A DNA stretch of 38,802 nt from Candidatus Poribacteria bacterium (GCA_026702755.1 JAPPBX010000021.1:1-38802); one strand, 5' to 3'; counted from the first letter of the stretch, positions 25,597 through 32,420 are shown. Numbers and translations: made by a program. Notes: a model not told the origin generated them from the sequence alone.

Positions 25597-25735
25597 ACCC
25601 AAGTTGCTACTAACACGTTTCGCACATTTCACAAACGGTCTTCGTCTCTTTCCCCACCCCGTAGGGGTGTTATGTCTATAGAATATGGTATATTTACGCG
25701 ATTGCACTCCGTAGGAGTGCTATGTCTATAATAGG
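25597..25735 (+). repeat. Duplicated segment and subfamily-2 REPs
   Basis: 25597-25663 is a near-copy of 25349-25415 (few differences in 67 bp) and continues into an intact REP at about 25651-25679. A stem-compensated REP (CACTCCGTAGGAGTGCTATG) follows at about 25705-25730. The GGTxGCAACTTGCGTTATAA motif that accompanies this subfamily occurs twice just downstream (about 25733-25777). Confidence 0.75.
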
Positions 25736-25796
25736 TGGCAACTTGCGTTATAAATAGGTCGCAACTTGCGTTATAATATGTAGCATAGGAGGGATT

Positions 25797-25883
25797 ATGG
25801 AGCCTACAGAAAGCGACATATTTGATATTTTTGATTTTCCACGCTACCGCCGCTGGCGACGTTTGCGTGCTCTTTTTCGCTGA
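25797..25883 (+). CDS. Possible 28-aa small protein convergent with lgt
   Basis: ATG at 25797 with AGGAGGG only 3 bp before it and TATAAT at 25772-25777; no good -35 box. The peptide has an acidic N-terminal half (MEPTESDIFDIFDF) and an Arg/Trp-rich C-terminal half (PRYRRWRRLRALFR). Its 3' end overlaps the last 40 bp of lgt in antisense. The arginine codons mirror the Arg-rich tail of Lgt, so part of the composition is forced by overlap. Weakly supported. Confidence 0.25.
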   Translation: MEPTESDIFDIFDFPRYRRWRRLRALFR

Positions 25884-26686
25884 CGCGATTCCGGTTTCTC
25901 ACGCGCTGTCTCTGTTTCACCAGCGAGGTCCGCAACCACACCTTCCGCCACACGGGGACGTGTGCGTATCCAGAGAATAAATGCGATCCCGCCGACGAAT
26001 GCAACGATACTCAGAATTTGCGCCGCTGTCATCCATCCCCATACCCGCGGCGTGAGCCGCCAAAACTCGGCGATAAACCGCTCCACACCCAACAGCACAA
26101 AACTCGCGCCGAATATCACACCCGGTGTTGCCTCAAGCTTACGCCGTTGGGACCAGAGGATACCGAAAAACGCCCACGACATGAGCGTCTCATATATAGG
26201 GGTGGGGTGAACAGGGACATCGGTCGGGACGGTGCCGTTCGGAAACGCCATCGCCCACGGTACATCGGACGGCGGTCCATAGTCGCCGTCGCCAGCGAGG
26301 AGACACCCGATTCTGCCGATTCCGTAACCGAGGATGACCGCGGGCCCAACGCAGTCAAGTGTGGGTAGGGATGGGTTCGGAGAGCGGATAACCACAAAAG
26401 CAACACTGAGACACCCAGCGATGAAACCACCATACCAGACCAATCCAGCCGTTGAGAAGAGTTCCCGGAAAGTGAAGTGGCCGTCGAGAAGTACAGAATA
26501 AATCTTCGCACCGACAACTCCGCCGATAGCCGCAGCCATGACGATGGTTGATGCAAACTCCGGGATAAAGCCCCGCCGCTTCAATTCGGATTGTATAACA
26601 AAGACGCAAGTAATAAACGCCGTGGCTAACATCAATCCGAAAGTGTGGATACCGAAGGGCCCGAAATCAACGATTGTCGGATACAT
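25844..26686 (-). CDS. lgt: Prolipoprotein diacylglyceryl transferase
   Basis: A 280-aa polytopic membrane enzyme that moves diacylglycerol from phosphatidylglycerol to the lipobox cysteine of prolipoproteins, the first step of lipoprotein maturation. The family blocks GLVWYGGFIAG (81-91), GYGIGRIGCLLAGDGDYG (120-137) and VERFIAEFWR (201-210) are present, including the conserved arginines R125 and R203/R210. About seven membrane helices. The last 40 residues are an Arg/Lys-rich tail (ending RKRARKRRQRR) not typical of the family. It starts 6 bp after the livF stop with CGGAGAA upstream and is probably translated as the third gene of the livG-livF-lgt transcript. The lipoprotein at 31548 is a plausible substrate. 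Confidence 0.95.
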   Translation of the reverse strand: MYPTIVDFGPFGIHTFGLMLATAFITCVFVIQSELKRRGFIPEFASTIVMAAAIGGVVGAKIYSVLLDGHFTFRELFSTAGLVWYGGFIAGCLSVAFVVIRSPNPSLPTLDCVGPAVILGYGIGRIGCLLAGDGDYGPPSDVPWAMAFPNGTVPTDVPVHPTPIYETLMSWAFFGILWSQRRKLEATPGVIFGASFVLLGVERFIAEFWRLTPRVWGWMTAAQILSIVAFVGGIAFILWIRTRPRVAEGVVADLAGETETAREKPESRQRKRARKRRQRR

Positions 26687-26692
26687 CGTGTT

Positions 26693-27397
26693 CTATTCTC
26701 CGAGGTAAGCCTGCCGTACGCGTTCATCGGCTAACAGGTCATCAGACGTGCCTTCAATCGTGATTTCACCGGTTTCCATGACGTAACCTCTATCGGTCAC
26801 TTGCAGCGCGATTTGCGCGTTCTGTTCGACGAGCAGGATGGTTGTGCCATCGGCGTTAATCTGTTCGATGATCTCAAATATCTGCTTAACAATGAGCGGT
26901 GCGAGTCCTAAAGAGGGTTCGTCTAACAAGAGGAGTTTTGGCTTCGACATCAGGGCGCGTCCGATTGCGAGCATCTGTTGTTCGCCGCCGCTGAGGCTGC
27001 CGCCGCGCTGTTTCTGACGATCCCGCAGCACCGGAAAGAACTGCAAAATTCTGTCTAAATCGTCCCGGGTGCCTTGCTTATCGCTTCTGGTGTAAGCACC
27101 AAGTTCTAAGTTTTCAAGGACGCTCATTTCTGCGAAGATGAGCCGCCCCTCTGGGACCTGTGAGATGCCCAAGGCGACGCGTTCCTCTGCCGCTACCGCT
27201 GTGATGTCTTCGCCATCAAAATGGACGCTGCCCTCAACGGGTGTATGAATACCGGATGCCGTCATGAGTGTCGTCGATTTTCCGGCACCATTGGCACCAA
27301 TCAAGCACACCATCTCGCCCTGGTTAACCGTGATGGAGATCCCTCGGACGGCGCGTATATTCCCGTAGTATGTATGAATGTCTCTGAGTTCAAGCAT
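26693..27397 (-). CDS. livF: Branched-chain amino acid ABC transporter ATPase LivF
   Basis: A 234-aa ATPase of high-affinity branched-chain amino acid (or urea/amide-type) importers. Walker A GANGAGKST (about 33-41), signature LSGGEQQMLAIGRALM, Walker B LLLLDEPSLGLAP and switch histidine region LLVEQNAQ are all intact, and the length is normal for LivF. Its start overlaps the end of livG by 8 bp, indicating translational coupling. Substrate-binding protein and permease genes (livK, livH, livM) are not in the window, so the substrate is assigned only by family. Confidence 0.93.
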   Translation of the reverse strand: MLELRDIHTYYGNIRAVRGISITVNQGEMVCLIGANGAGKSTTLMTASGIHTPVEGSVHFDGEDITAVAAEERVALGISQVPEGRLIFAEMSVLENLELGAYTRSDKQGTRDDLDRILQFFPVLRDRQKQRGGSLSGGEQQMLAIGRALMSKPKLLLLDEPSLGLAPLIVKQIFEIIEQINADGTTILLVEQNAQIALQVTDRGYVMETGEITIEGTSDDLLADERVRQAYLGE

Positions 27398-28172
27398 CTT
27401 CCGCTGCTCCTAAATACGCCTCAATAACACGTTCATCGTTCTGCACGTCTGTCGGTAAGCCTTCACTGATCTTTTCACCGTGGTCCAGCACCGTGACCCA
27501 ATCCGAAATCTGCATCACGAGTTTCACGTCGTGCTCAATGAGGAGTACAGTGACACCCTGCTCGCGTATAGCATAGATGAGGTCAATGAGTTCTTGTGTC
27601 TCTTGCGGGTTCATACCGGCGGCGGGTTCGTCAAGGAGGAGAAGTCTCGGTTCGGTCGCTAAGGCTCTCGCGATTTCAACACGTCGCTGATCGCCATAGG
27701 AGAGGTTGCCAGCAGTTTGATCGCTGATGTCCTCCAATCCGACGAATTCCAGCATTTCGCGGGCGTGTGCGGTGATTGCGTCTTCCTCACTTTTCTGTCT
27801 ATGTGTCCGAAAAACAGAGCCGATGAATGTGCTATTCGTGCGCGGGTGCCTGCCGATCTTAACGTTATCAAGGACAGTGAGTTCTGCGAAGAGCCGTATG
27901 TTCTGAAAAGTTCTGCTAATGCCGAGTACCGTGACTTCGTCTGGTCGGAATCCAGTGATGGATTTCCCTAAGAAGTCAACGGTGCCGAATGTCGGTTTAT
28001 CCAGCCCGGTGACACAGTTAAAGAGCGTCGTCTTCCCTGCGCCGTTGGGTCCGATCAAACTGAAAATCTGTCCGGGGTGTACAGCCATTGTCACTTCAGA
28101 CAATGCAATGACACCACCGTAATGCCTGCTGAGTCCGTTTGTTGAGAGCAGGCGTATAGGGGTGTTCTCCAT
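27390..28172 (-). CDS. livG: Branched-chain amino acid ABC transporter ATPase LivG
   Basis: A 260-aa ATPase. The start at 28172 has GGAG about 8 bp upstream; the longer frame begins inside the palindromic element upstream. Walker A GPNGAGKTT, a LivG-type insertion around ISRTFQNIRLFAELTVLDNVKIG, signature LSYGDQRRVEIARALA, Walker B LLLLDEPAAGMNP and the switch region LLIEHDVKLVMQISD are all present. First gene of the livG-livF-lgt cluster. Permease genes that usually precede it are absent. Only 28 bp separate its start codon from the palindromic element at 28200-28405, so its promoter must lie in or beyond that element. Confidence 0.93.
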   Translation of the reverse strand: MENTPIRLLSTNGLSRHYGGVIALSEVTMAVHPGQIFSLIGPNGAGKTTLFNCVTGLDKPTFGTVDFLGKSITGFRPDEVTVLGISRTFQNIRLFAELTVLDNVKIGRHPRTNSTFIGSVFRTHRQKSEEDAITAHAREMLEFVGLEDISDQTAGNLSYGDQRRVEIARALATEPRLLLLDEPAAGMNPQETQELIDLIYAIREQGVTVLLIEHDVKLVMQISDWVTVLDHGEKISEGLPTDVQNDERVIEAYLGAAEDA

Positions 28173-28199
28173 TTTCGTCTCCTCATCCGATTCTCTGTA

Positions 28200-28405
28200 G
28201 GACTTACGCAATTTTTTGATAACTACCTACGTCCCGCACACCGCTGGCGAGGTTTATAGTGAAGCCCGAAAATATGTAGACAGTTGGTCAGCAAACCAAC
28301 CGCCCACCGCCGCTGGCGAGGATTGTATCCTCGCCTCCGCACAATGTCCAAGTAATTGTGGGCTTTACTATAAAACCTCGCCAGCAAAGGGTGCTGCGTA
28401 AGTCC
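28200..28405 (-). mobile_element. GGACTTACGCA palindromic element interrupted by a second miniature element
   Basis: Outer ends GGACTTACGCA (28200-28210) and TGCGTAAGTCC (28395-28405) and the outer palindrome halves CCGCTGGCGAGGTT and AAACCTCGCCAGC match the copy at 19572-19656. Between them a 114-bp element (28257-28370) with ends TAGTGAAGCCC and GGGCTTTACTA is flanked by TA on both sides (28255-28256 and 28371-28372). Removing it with one TA restores GCGAGGTTTAAAACCTCGC exactly as at 19619. The insert itself contains a CGAGGATTGTATCCTCG palindrome at about 28316-28334. Confidence 0.8.
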
Positions 28406-28533
28406 AGTCTCTGTTTTAAAGTATACCTTTAATTAATAAGCAATGTCAATCTGTTTTTTTAGGACATTTGAGATGACCCTCCTTGTAGAAGCGAGTGTTT
28501 TTGCGGATTTCCTCCACGCTCGCGACACTCCAC

Positions 28534-28562
28534 TTGACATTGATAAAGTAGTATGCTATAAT
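28534..28562 (+). promoter_or_regulatory. Perfect-consensus sigma-70 promoter upstream of the IsrB element
   Basis: TTGACA (28534-28539), exactly 17 bp, TATAAT (28557-28562). It reads toward the putative omega RNA, isrB and dprA. An AAAAGGAG at 28568-28575 follows but has no start codon at useful distance, which suggests that the original downstream gene was displaced. Confidence 0.7.
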
Positions 28563-28619
28563 ATCCCAAAAGGAGATATTCGGAGTATATATTAAGGTAT
28601 AAAGCGTAAATAGATGTAA

Positions 28620-28846
28620 AGATCACCCAGCTAAAGCCTGGGTGCTTTGACATAGCGTAACCACACGTTCCCTGCCAAAGATTAAGTTCTTTACTACAGA
28701 CTTTGCGAATGCCACACGCGCATTCGCTATATCGTAGTGCCTGTGGTGGTTCGCAAAGGTGTTTAGGATGCTCCCCAAGTCCTCTGTAAAACGCTGACAC
28801 TGCGATCTGGATGGGGCAATACAAACTCTACGGAGAATTACAAACG
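28620..28846 (+). ncRNA. Putative omega RNA of IsrB
   Basis: IsrB and IscB use a guide RNA encoded directly upstream of the protein gene, with the guide at the 5' end. Here about 225 nt without a convincing plus-strand gene lie between the hairpin at 28624-28644 and the isrB start. Further self-complementary segments include GCGAATG...CATTCGC (about 28706-28732). The guide would be the bases immediately left of 28624, which are host DNA. Boundaries are approximate; the assignment rests on position, not on a covariance match. Confidence 0.55.
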
Positions 28847-29863
28847 ATGTTTGTTCCTGTTGTTGATAAGCACCAAAATCCACTTATGCCTACCAAACCT
28901 TCACGGGCAAGAAAGTGGATACAAGATAAGAAGGCAACACCCTTTTGGAATCAGGGCGTATTCTGTGTGCGTCTCAACGTAGACCCTTCAGACAGATATT
29001 TCCAAGAGATTGCTGTTGGTATAGACCCTGGCAGTAAGAAGGAAGGCTTTACCGTCAAAAGCGAGGCACACACCTATTTCAACGTCCAAGCGGACGCTCA
29101 CAACAAGGTTGGCAAGAAAATAGAAAAGCGTCGCATATTGCGGAGAGGTAGACGCTCTCGGAAATGTCCGAATCGGAAACAGAAAAAGCACAATCTTTCT
29201 AATCGTAATCGTATCCCTGCTGGCACGCGTGCGAGGTGGGATTGGAAACTTCGTATCCTTGACTGGCTATCCATACTGTATCCTATCACACACGTCTGTG
29301 TAGAGGATATTAAGGCACGGACAAAGCAATATCAGAAAAAGTGGAATCAATCCTTTAGTCCTTTGGAAGTCGGTAAGCAGTGGTTCTATACCGAAATACA
29401 AAAGCGTTGGAAACTGTTGACTGTACAAGGTTTTGAAACCAAAGAGATACGCGATCGCCTTGGGCTAAAGAAATCATCAAAGAAGTTAACTGAAACCTTT
29501 GATGCCCATTGCGTTGATAGTTGGTGCTTGGCGTATCACACCGTCGGGGGTTCAGAGATACCCGACACTACGAATATATTCTGTATAGCACCGATACCGA
29601 TACGCAGGCGTGAACTCCATAGACAGAACCCACAGAAAGGTGGCAAGCGTCCGCGGTATGGTGGCACTGTGTTAGGGAACGGTTTGGTCAAAAATACTTT
29701 GGTCCGACATATCAAATACGGACTCACGCGTCTGTCAGGTGTTAATGCAAAAGGCTTCTTTTCTCTCTACGATATGCACGGGAAACGATTGACTACAGGC
29801 GCGAAACGCACAGATTTTCAAGTGCTGACACGCCTTAACTTTGGCTACAGAACCCTGGTCTAA
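28847..29863 (+). CDS. isrB: IsrB: HNH-less IscB relative, RNA-guided RuvC nickase
   Basis: A 338-aa protein. The start at 28847 opens with the PLMP domain typical of IscB/IsrB (FVPVVDKHQNPLMPTKPSRAR, residues 2-22, quoted in part: NPLMPTKPSRAR); a GGAGA lies about 11 bp upstream. RuvC-I is GIDPGSK with D60. An arginine-rich bridge helix follows at about 94-112 (EKRRILRRGRRSRK). RuvC-II is VCVEDIKA with E153. RuvC-III is DAHCVDSW with H221 and D224. Only about 65 residues separate RuvC-II from RuvC-III, with no CxxC or HNH motif, so the HNH domain of IscB is absent. That makes it IsrB, which nicks the non-target strand under guidance of an omega RNA. All expected RuvC acidic positions appear intact. 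It is followed at 62 bp by dprA. Confidence 0.88.
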   Translation: MFVPVVDKHQNPLMPTKPSRARKWIQDKKATPFWNQGVFCVRLNVDPSDRYFQEIAVGIDPGSKKEGFTVKSEAHTYFNVQADAHNKVGKKIEKRRILRRGRRSRKCPNRKQKKHNLSNRNRIPAGTRARWDWKLRILDWLSILYPITHVCVEDIKARTKQYQKKWNQSFSPLEVGKQWFYTEIQKRWKLLTVQGFETKEIRDRLGLKKSSKKLTETFDAHCVDSWCLAYHTVGGSEIPDTTNIFCIAPIPIRRRELHRQNPQKGGKRPRYGGTVLGNGLVKNTLVRHIKYGLTRLSGVNAKGFFSLYDMHGKRLTTGAKRTDFQVLTRLNFGYRTLV

Positions 29864-29925
29864 TACATGAGGGCGGATTTTCCTTCCCCGCCTAAAGGCA
29901 AGGAGTTTCCAATCCGTAAACTTTG

Positions 29926-30885
29926 ATGACAGATCCAAAAAAGAAGACACCTCTTGAGTATTGGCTGGCGCTCGCCTCGGTTGAAGGTCTCGGTAGCGTC
30001 CGGATCAGACGGTTGATCGCACGCTTCGGCAGCGCACAGGCAATTTTTGAAGCGGAACTCCCTGAAATCGCACGACTGCCGTCCTTCAACCCAGTGCTCG
30101 CGTCGCGGATACTTACGGTATCCGGCAACTTTCCGACATTCCGTGAGAGACTTGACACACTCGAAAACCAGAACGTGAGGGTGATGTGTCTTGAAGATCC
30201 AGCCTACCCACCGCAACTGAAAAACCTTCCTGATGCCCCCGGCATCCTTTGCAGCACCGGCGCGTTGACCGAAATCAATGATCAATGCGTTTCAATTGTC
30301 GGGAGCCAAAATCCGAGCATGGAAGGGATGGAGTTGACACTCTCGCTCGCAACGCAGCTTGTGCTCGCCGGATTTACCGTCGTTAGTGGGCTTGCCTCCG
30401 GCATTGATACGTATGCACACTCCGGCGCGCTCGCCGGTATGGGCAAAACGATTGGGGTCATCGCCACAGATATTTCCGCCGTCTATCCGAGACGAAACAA
30501 CCCTCTCGCTATGGAAATCTGTGAGCACGGGTGTCTATTTTCGGAGCATCCCTTCCCGACAGCACCATCGCCCGCGAATCTCGTACAGAGAAATCGTATT
30601 ATTAGTGGGCTTTCTATAGCAACGATTGTGATTGAGACTCGAAAAACGGGTGGTGCAATGCATACGGCACGGTATGCCCAGCGTCAGGACAGATCCGTCC
30701 TCACCTGTCGATGGGACACGCAGCACCCGCAGCGCGACGGTCCCCAAGAGTTGATAAAGACTGGCGCGCTTCCCTTCGCACCAACAGAAATCGAAAAAGT
30801 CATTGATATACTGACGCATCCAGAACGCCTTGAAACTTATGCAAGTAGTGCAGCAAGCGAGCAGATAGGATTGTTTGAAAATTAG
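29926..30885 (+). CDS. dprA: DprA/Smf-type DNA-processing protein
   Basis: A 319-aa cytoplasmic protein that binds single-stranded DNA entering during transformation and loads RecA. An N-terminal helix-hairpin-helix part (EGLGSVRIRRLIARFG, 20-35) is followed by a Rossmann-like DprA domain: VSIVGSQNPS (122-131), SGLASGIDTYAHSGAL (154-169), QRNRIISGLS (221-230) and ETRKTGGAMHTARYA (237-251). The last is a variant of the usual SGSLITA block. The C-terminal winged helix of longer DprA proteins is absent. The ATG at 29926 has no ribosome binding site at normal distance (AGGAG is 20 bp away, inside the IS right end), so the IsrB element may have cut the native leader. Confidence 0.88.
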   Translation: MTDPKKKTPLEYWLALASVEGLGSVRIRRLIARFGSAQAIFEAELPEIARLPSFNPVLASRILTVSGNFPTFRERLDTLENQNVRVMCLEDPAYPPQLKNLPDAPGILCSTGALTEINDQCVSIVGSQNPSMEGMELTLSLATQLVLAGFTVVSGLASGIDTYAHSGALAGMGKTIGVIATDISAVYPRRNNPLAMEICEHGCLFSEHPFPTAPSPANLVQRNRIISGLSIATIVIETRKTGGAMHTARYAQRQDRSVLTCRWDTQHPQRDGPQELIKTGALPFAPTEIEKVIDILTHPERLETYASSAASEQIGLFEN

Positions 30886-30887
30886 CA

Positions 30888-30984
30888 AATGGCTGTCGGC
30901 TGTCGACTATCAGCCTTCAGTATTCAGTAGTCAGCATACTAACAGCCCACTGCCGACAGCCGACGGCTGATAGCCGATAGCCAT
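30888..30984. repeat. Imperfect inverted repeat after dprA
   Basis: Arms AATGGCTGTCGGCTGTC and the complement of GCTGATAGCCGATAGCCATT pair imperfectly across about 97 bp just beyond the dprA stop. Internal GGCTGTCGGC units resemble the repeat at about 8670-8715. It may also act as a transcript end. Confidence 0.55.
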
Positions 30985-31122
30985 TAAAAACAATTGCTTT
31001 TTTTAGGGGTTTATGGTATACTATATAATGTCCTTAAACTTGATCGTACGAGTACGTATCATGATTTTTTACTTGACACCGTTTAAATTTATGGTAAATT
31101 TACGGTAAAATGAAGTTTTCTC

Positions 31123-31151
31123 TTGACAAAAGAGACTAACTTTTGTATAAT
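31123..31151 (+). promoter_or_regulatory. Perfect-consensus sigma-70 promoter for the lipoprotein gene
   Basis: TTGACA (31123-31128), 17 bp, TATAAT (31146-31151). The start of transcription near 31158 gives a leader of about 390 nt before the start codon at 31548. A second TTGACA at 31073-31078 has only a weak -10. Confidence 0.7.
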
Positions 31152-31157
31152 TTTGGG

Positions 31158-31547
31158 AAAATCCGTAATTTACCTTTACAAAGTTTGCAATTTTTGCTAA
31201 ACTTTGAGGTACTCGTTTAGATATTGACTTTCGGGCGAGGGGTGCAACAATCCAATGGTGTGTTATTCTGATAACTTCCCTCGCGAAATTCTGTTCTCAA
31301 CGTGTCGGTTTGTTCTTCACGCGCTGCGGAGAGAACAACAAACGAAATAGCCCTATGTTACTTGACTTAACGAGAATATGATCGTAGGTTTTCAAGGACG
31401 CTGTTGAATTGTACAAGCAACGGCGTAACTGAACCGACTTTCCCTCGGTGCTTTCGCGAGCATCTACGGGAAAGGACCGAAAGTTTTAGAACCCCCTATT
31501 CAAGGGGTGTATTTTGATAAACTTTACAATTTAAGGAGTTAACTCTA
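31158..31547 (+). ncRNA. Long structured leader RNA, unknown class
   Basis: Several pairings can be traced by eye. A long-range helix ACTTTCGG (31227-31234) with CCGAAAGT (31477-31484) closes a domain of about 258 nt. Inside are GCGAGGG/CCCTCGC (31235-31241 with 31278-31284), GTTTGTTCT/AGAAC...AAAC (31308-31316 with 31332-31343), and CTTTCCC/GGGAAAG (31438-31444 with 31468-31474) enclosing GGTGCT/AGCATC. An ACCCCCTATTCAAGGGGT hairpin with a weak T-run at about 31490-31515 could be a terminator. No tRNA-like ends or known riboswitch core was recognised. It could be a cis-regulatory leader or an independent RNA. Confidence 0.45.
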
Positions 31548-32204
31548 ATGACGAAATTGTTTAGAACCTTCGCTTTTTTACTGGCAGGCTTGTTTGCCCT
31601 CTCGCTGATGGTCGGTTGTGGCGGCGATGAAGAAAATGGCGATGAACCTGCAGATGCCGCTTTCACAAGCGCGACGCCAGCTGGCGGAGAAATTGCAGCA
31701 AACGCCACTATCACGCTGAACTTTGATAACGACCCGGGCGACGTAACGGTGAGTCCGGCTGGTGTTGTCTCAGGTGCTGGGAAGTCCCGTACAGTTGCGG
31801 GTCCATTTACCCCCGGTGCCCTCACCCTCAACGTTAGCTGGACAAACGGCGGTGGAAGCACGAGCCTCACCTATACGGTCACCGCACCGGATACCGAAGC
31901 ACCGACAGTCACCGGCGGAACCGTCAAAGATGGTGACAAGGATGTCGATCCTGAACCCATTAACACCGATGGCATCGAGATTACCTTTAGCGAAGATGTT
32001 ACCGGTAACATTGCCCTACAGACTGAAGGTGGCGATGATGTCGGTTGGCTTGGAAACGTCGAAGGTAACACAGGAACGCTTGAATCTGTCGCAGGCAAAG
32101 AGATCGGTAACGAGACGACCTATGTTATCGCAGGCACAGTCAGAGACGCTGCCGGTAACGAGACTAAGGTCAGCGTAACCTTTGTAACCAAGGGTAAAGA
32201 GTAA
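31548..32204 (+). CDS. Lipoprotein with bacterial Ig-like domain
   Basis: A 218-aa protein with AAGGAG 9 bp before the ATG. A signal peptide ends in the lipobox LMVGC, so the mature protein would start at C24, lipidated by Lgt and anchored outside the cytoplasmic membrane. A low-complexity acidic linker (GGDEENGDEPAD) follows. Residues 37-108 are a first beta-rich repeat. Residues 110-216 form an SbsA/Big_5-type Ig-like domain (DTEAPTVTGGTVKDGDKDVD, IEITFSEDV, then GTVRDAAGNE). Probably a structural surface lipoprotein. It is unusual for the long structured leader upstream and has its own terminator, so it is likely monocistronic. Confidence 0.8.
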   Translation: MTKLFRTFAFLLAGLFALSLMVGCGGDEENGDEPADAAFTSATPAGGEIAANATITLNFDNDPGDVTVSPAGVVSGAGKSRTVAGPFTPGALTLNVSWTNGGGSTSLTYTVTAPDTEAPTVTGGTVKDGDKDVDPEPINTDGIEITFSEDVTGNIALQTEGGDDVGWLGNVEGNTGTLESVAGKEIGNETTYVIAGTVRDAAGNETKVSVTFVTKGKE

Positions 32205-32225
32205 AGTCGAGGCTATTTCGATAAC

Positions 32226-32260
32226 AAGGGCGACGTATTTTTAATACGTTGCCCTTTTTT
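32226..32260 (+). terminator. Rho-independent terminator of the lipoprotein gene
   Basis: Stem AAGGGCGACGTATT / AATACGTTGCCCTT with one wobble, followed by a T-run, 22 bp past the stop. Confidence 0.85.
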
Positions 32261-32283
32261 ACTGGCTGATGACCAAATTTTTC

Positions 32284-32313
32284 TTTACACAATTTTTGGA
32301 ATAATGTTATAAT
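32284..32313 (+). promoter_or_regulatory. Sigma-70-like promoter for the sigma factor operon
   Basis: TTTACA (32284-32289), 18 bp, TATAAT (32308-32313), about 110 bp upstream of the sigma factor start. Confidence 0.5.
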
Positions 32314-32353
32314 AAATTTCCGACCCCTGCAAAACTAATAACCAAAATTTTTT

Positions 32354-32380
32354 GAACAGTTTTTGAAAAGGCGTTGTCTA
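32354..32380 (+). promoter_or_regulatory. Possible ECF-type autoregulatory promoter
   Basis: GAAC (32354-32357) and GTCTA (32376-32380), 18 bp apart, resemble the GAAC ... GTC pattern of many ECF sigma promoters. It lies 40 bp before the sigma factor start. Short motifs in AT-rich DNA make this tentative. Confidence 0.3.
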
Positions 32381-32420
32381 ATCGATTAATCAGTTAGAAA
32401 CCTCAAGGAGATAAAGTTCG

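Larger units (their letters stand above)
28600..29912 (+). mobile_element. IS200/IS605-superfamily element carrying isrB (no tnpA)
   Basis: Left-end candidate: the hairpin CACCCAG-CTAAAGC-CTGGGTG at 28624-28644. Right-end candidate: CCCCGCCTAAAGGC at 29886-29899, followed by AAGGAGTTTCC, typical of IS605-type right ends. Between them lie the putative omega RNA and isrB. No tnpA accompanies them, so mobility would depend on a transposase in trans. Exact ends are not fixed by the sequence alone. Confidence 0.6.

Noticed and set aside
28459-28824. Minus-strand frames of 121 and 86 codons
   Set aside because: They are antisense to the putative omega RNA, with cysteine-rich random composition and no ribosome binding site.
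28847-29863. IscB or TnpB
   Set aside because: IscB has an HNH insertion between RuvC-II and RuvC-III, which is missing here. TnpB lacks the N-terminal PLMP domain seen here and has a zinc-finger motif not seen here. The layout fits IsrB.
31158-31547. tmRNA, RNase P RNA, SRP RNA or 6S RNA
   Set aside because: The conserved cores of tmRNA, RNase P and SRP RNA were not found, and the hairpin layout does not resemble the single long bulged hairpin of 6S RNA.
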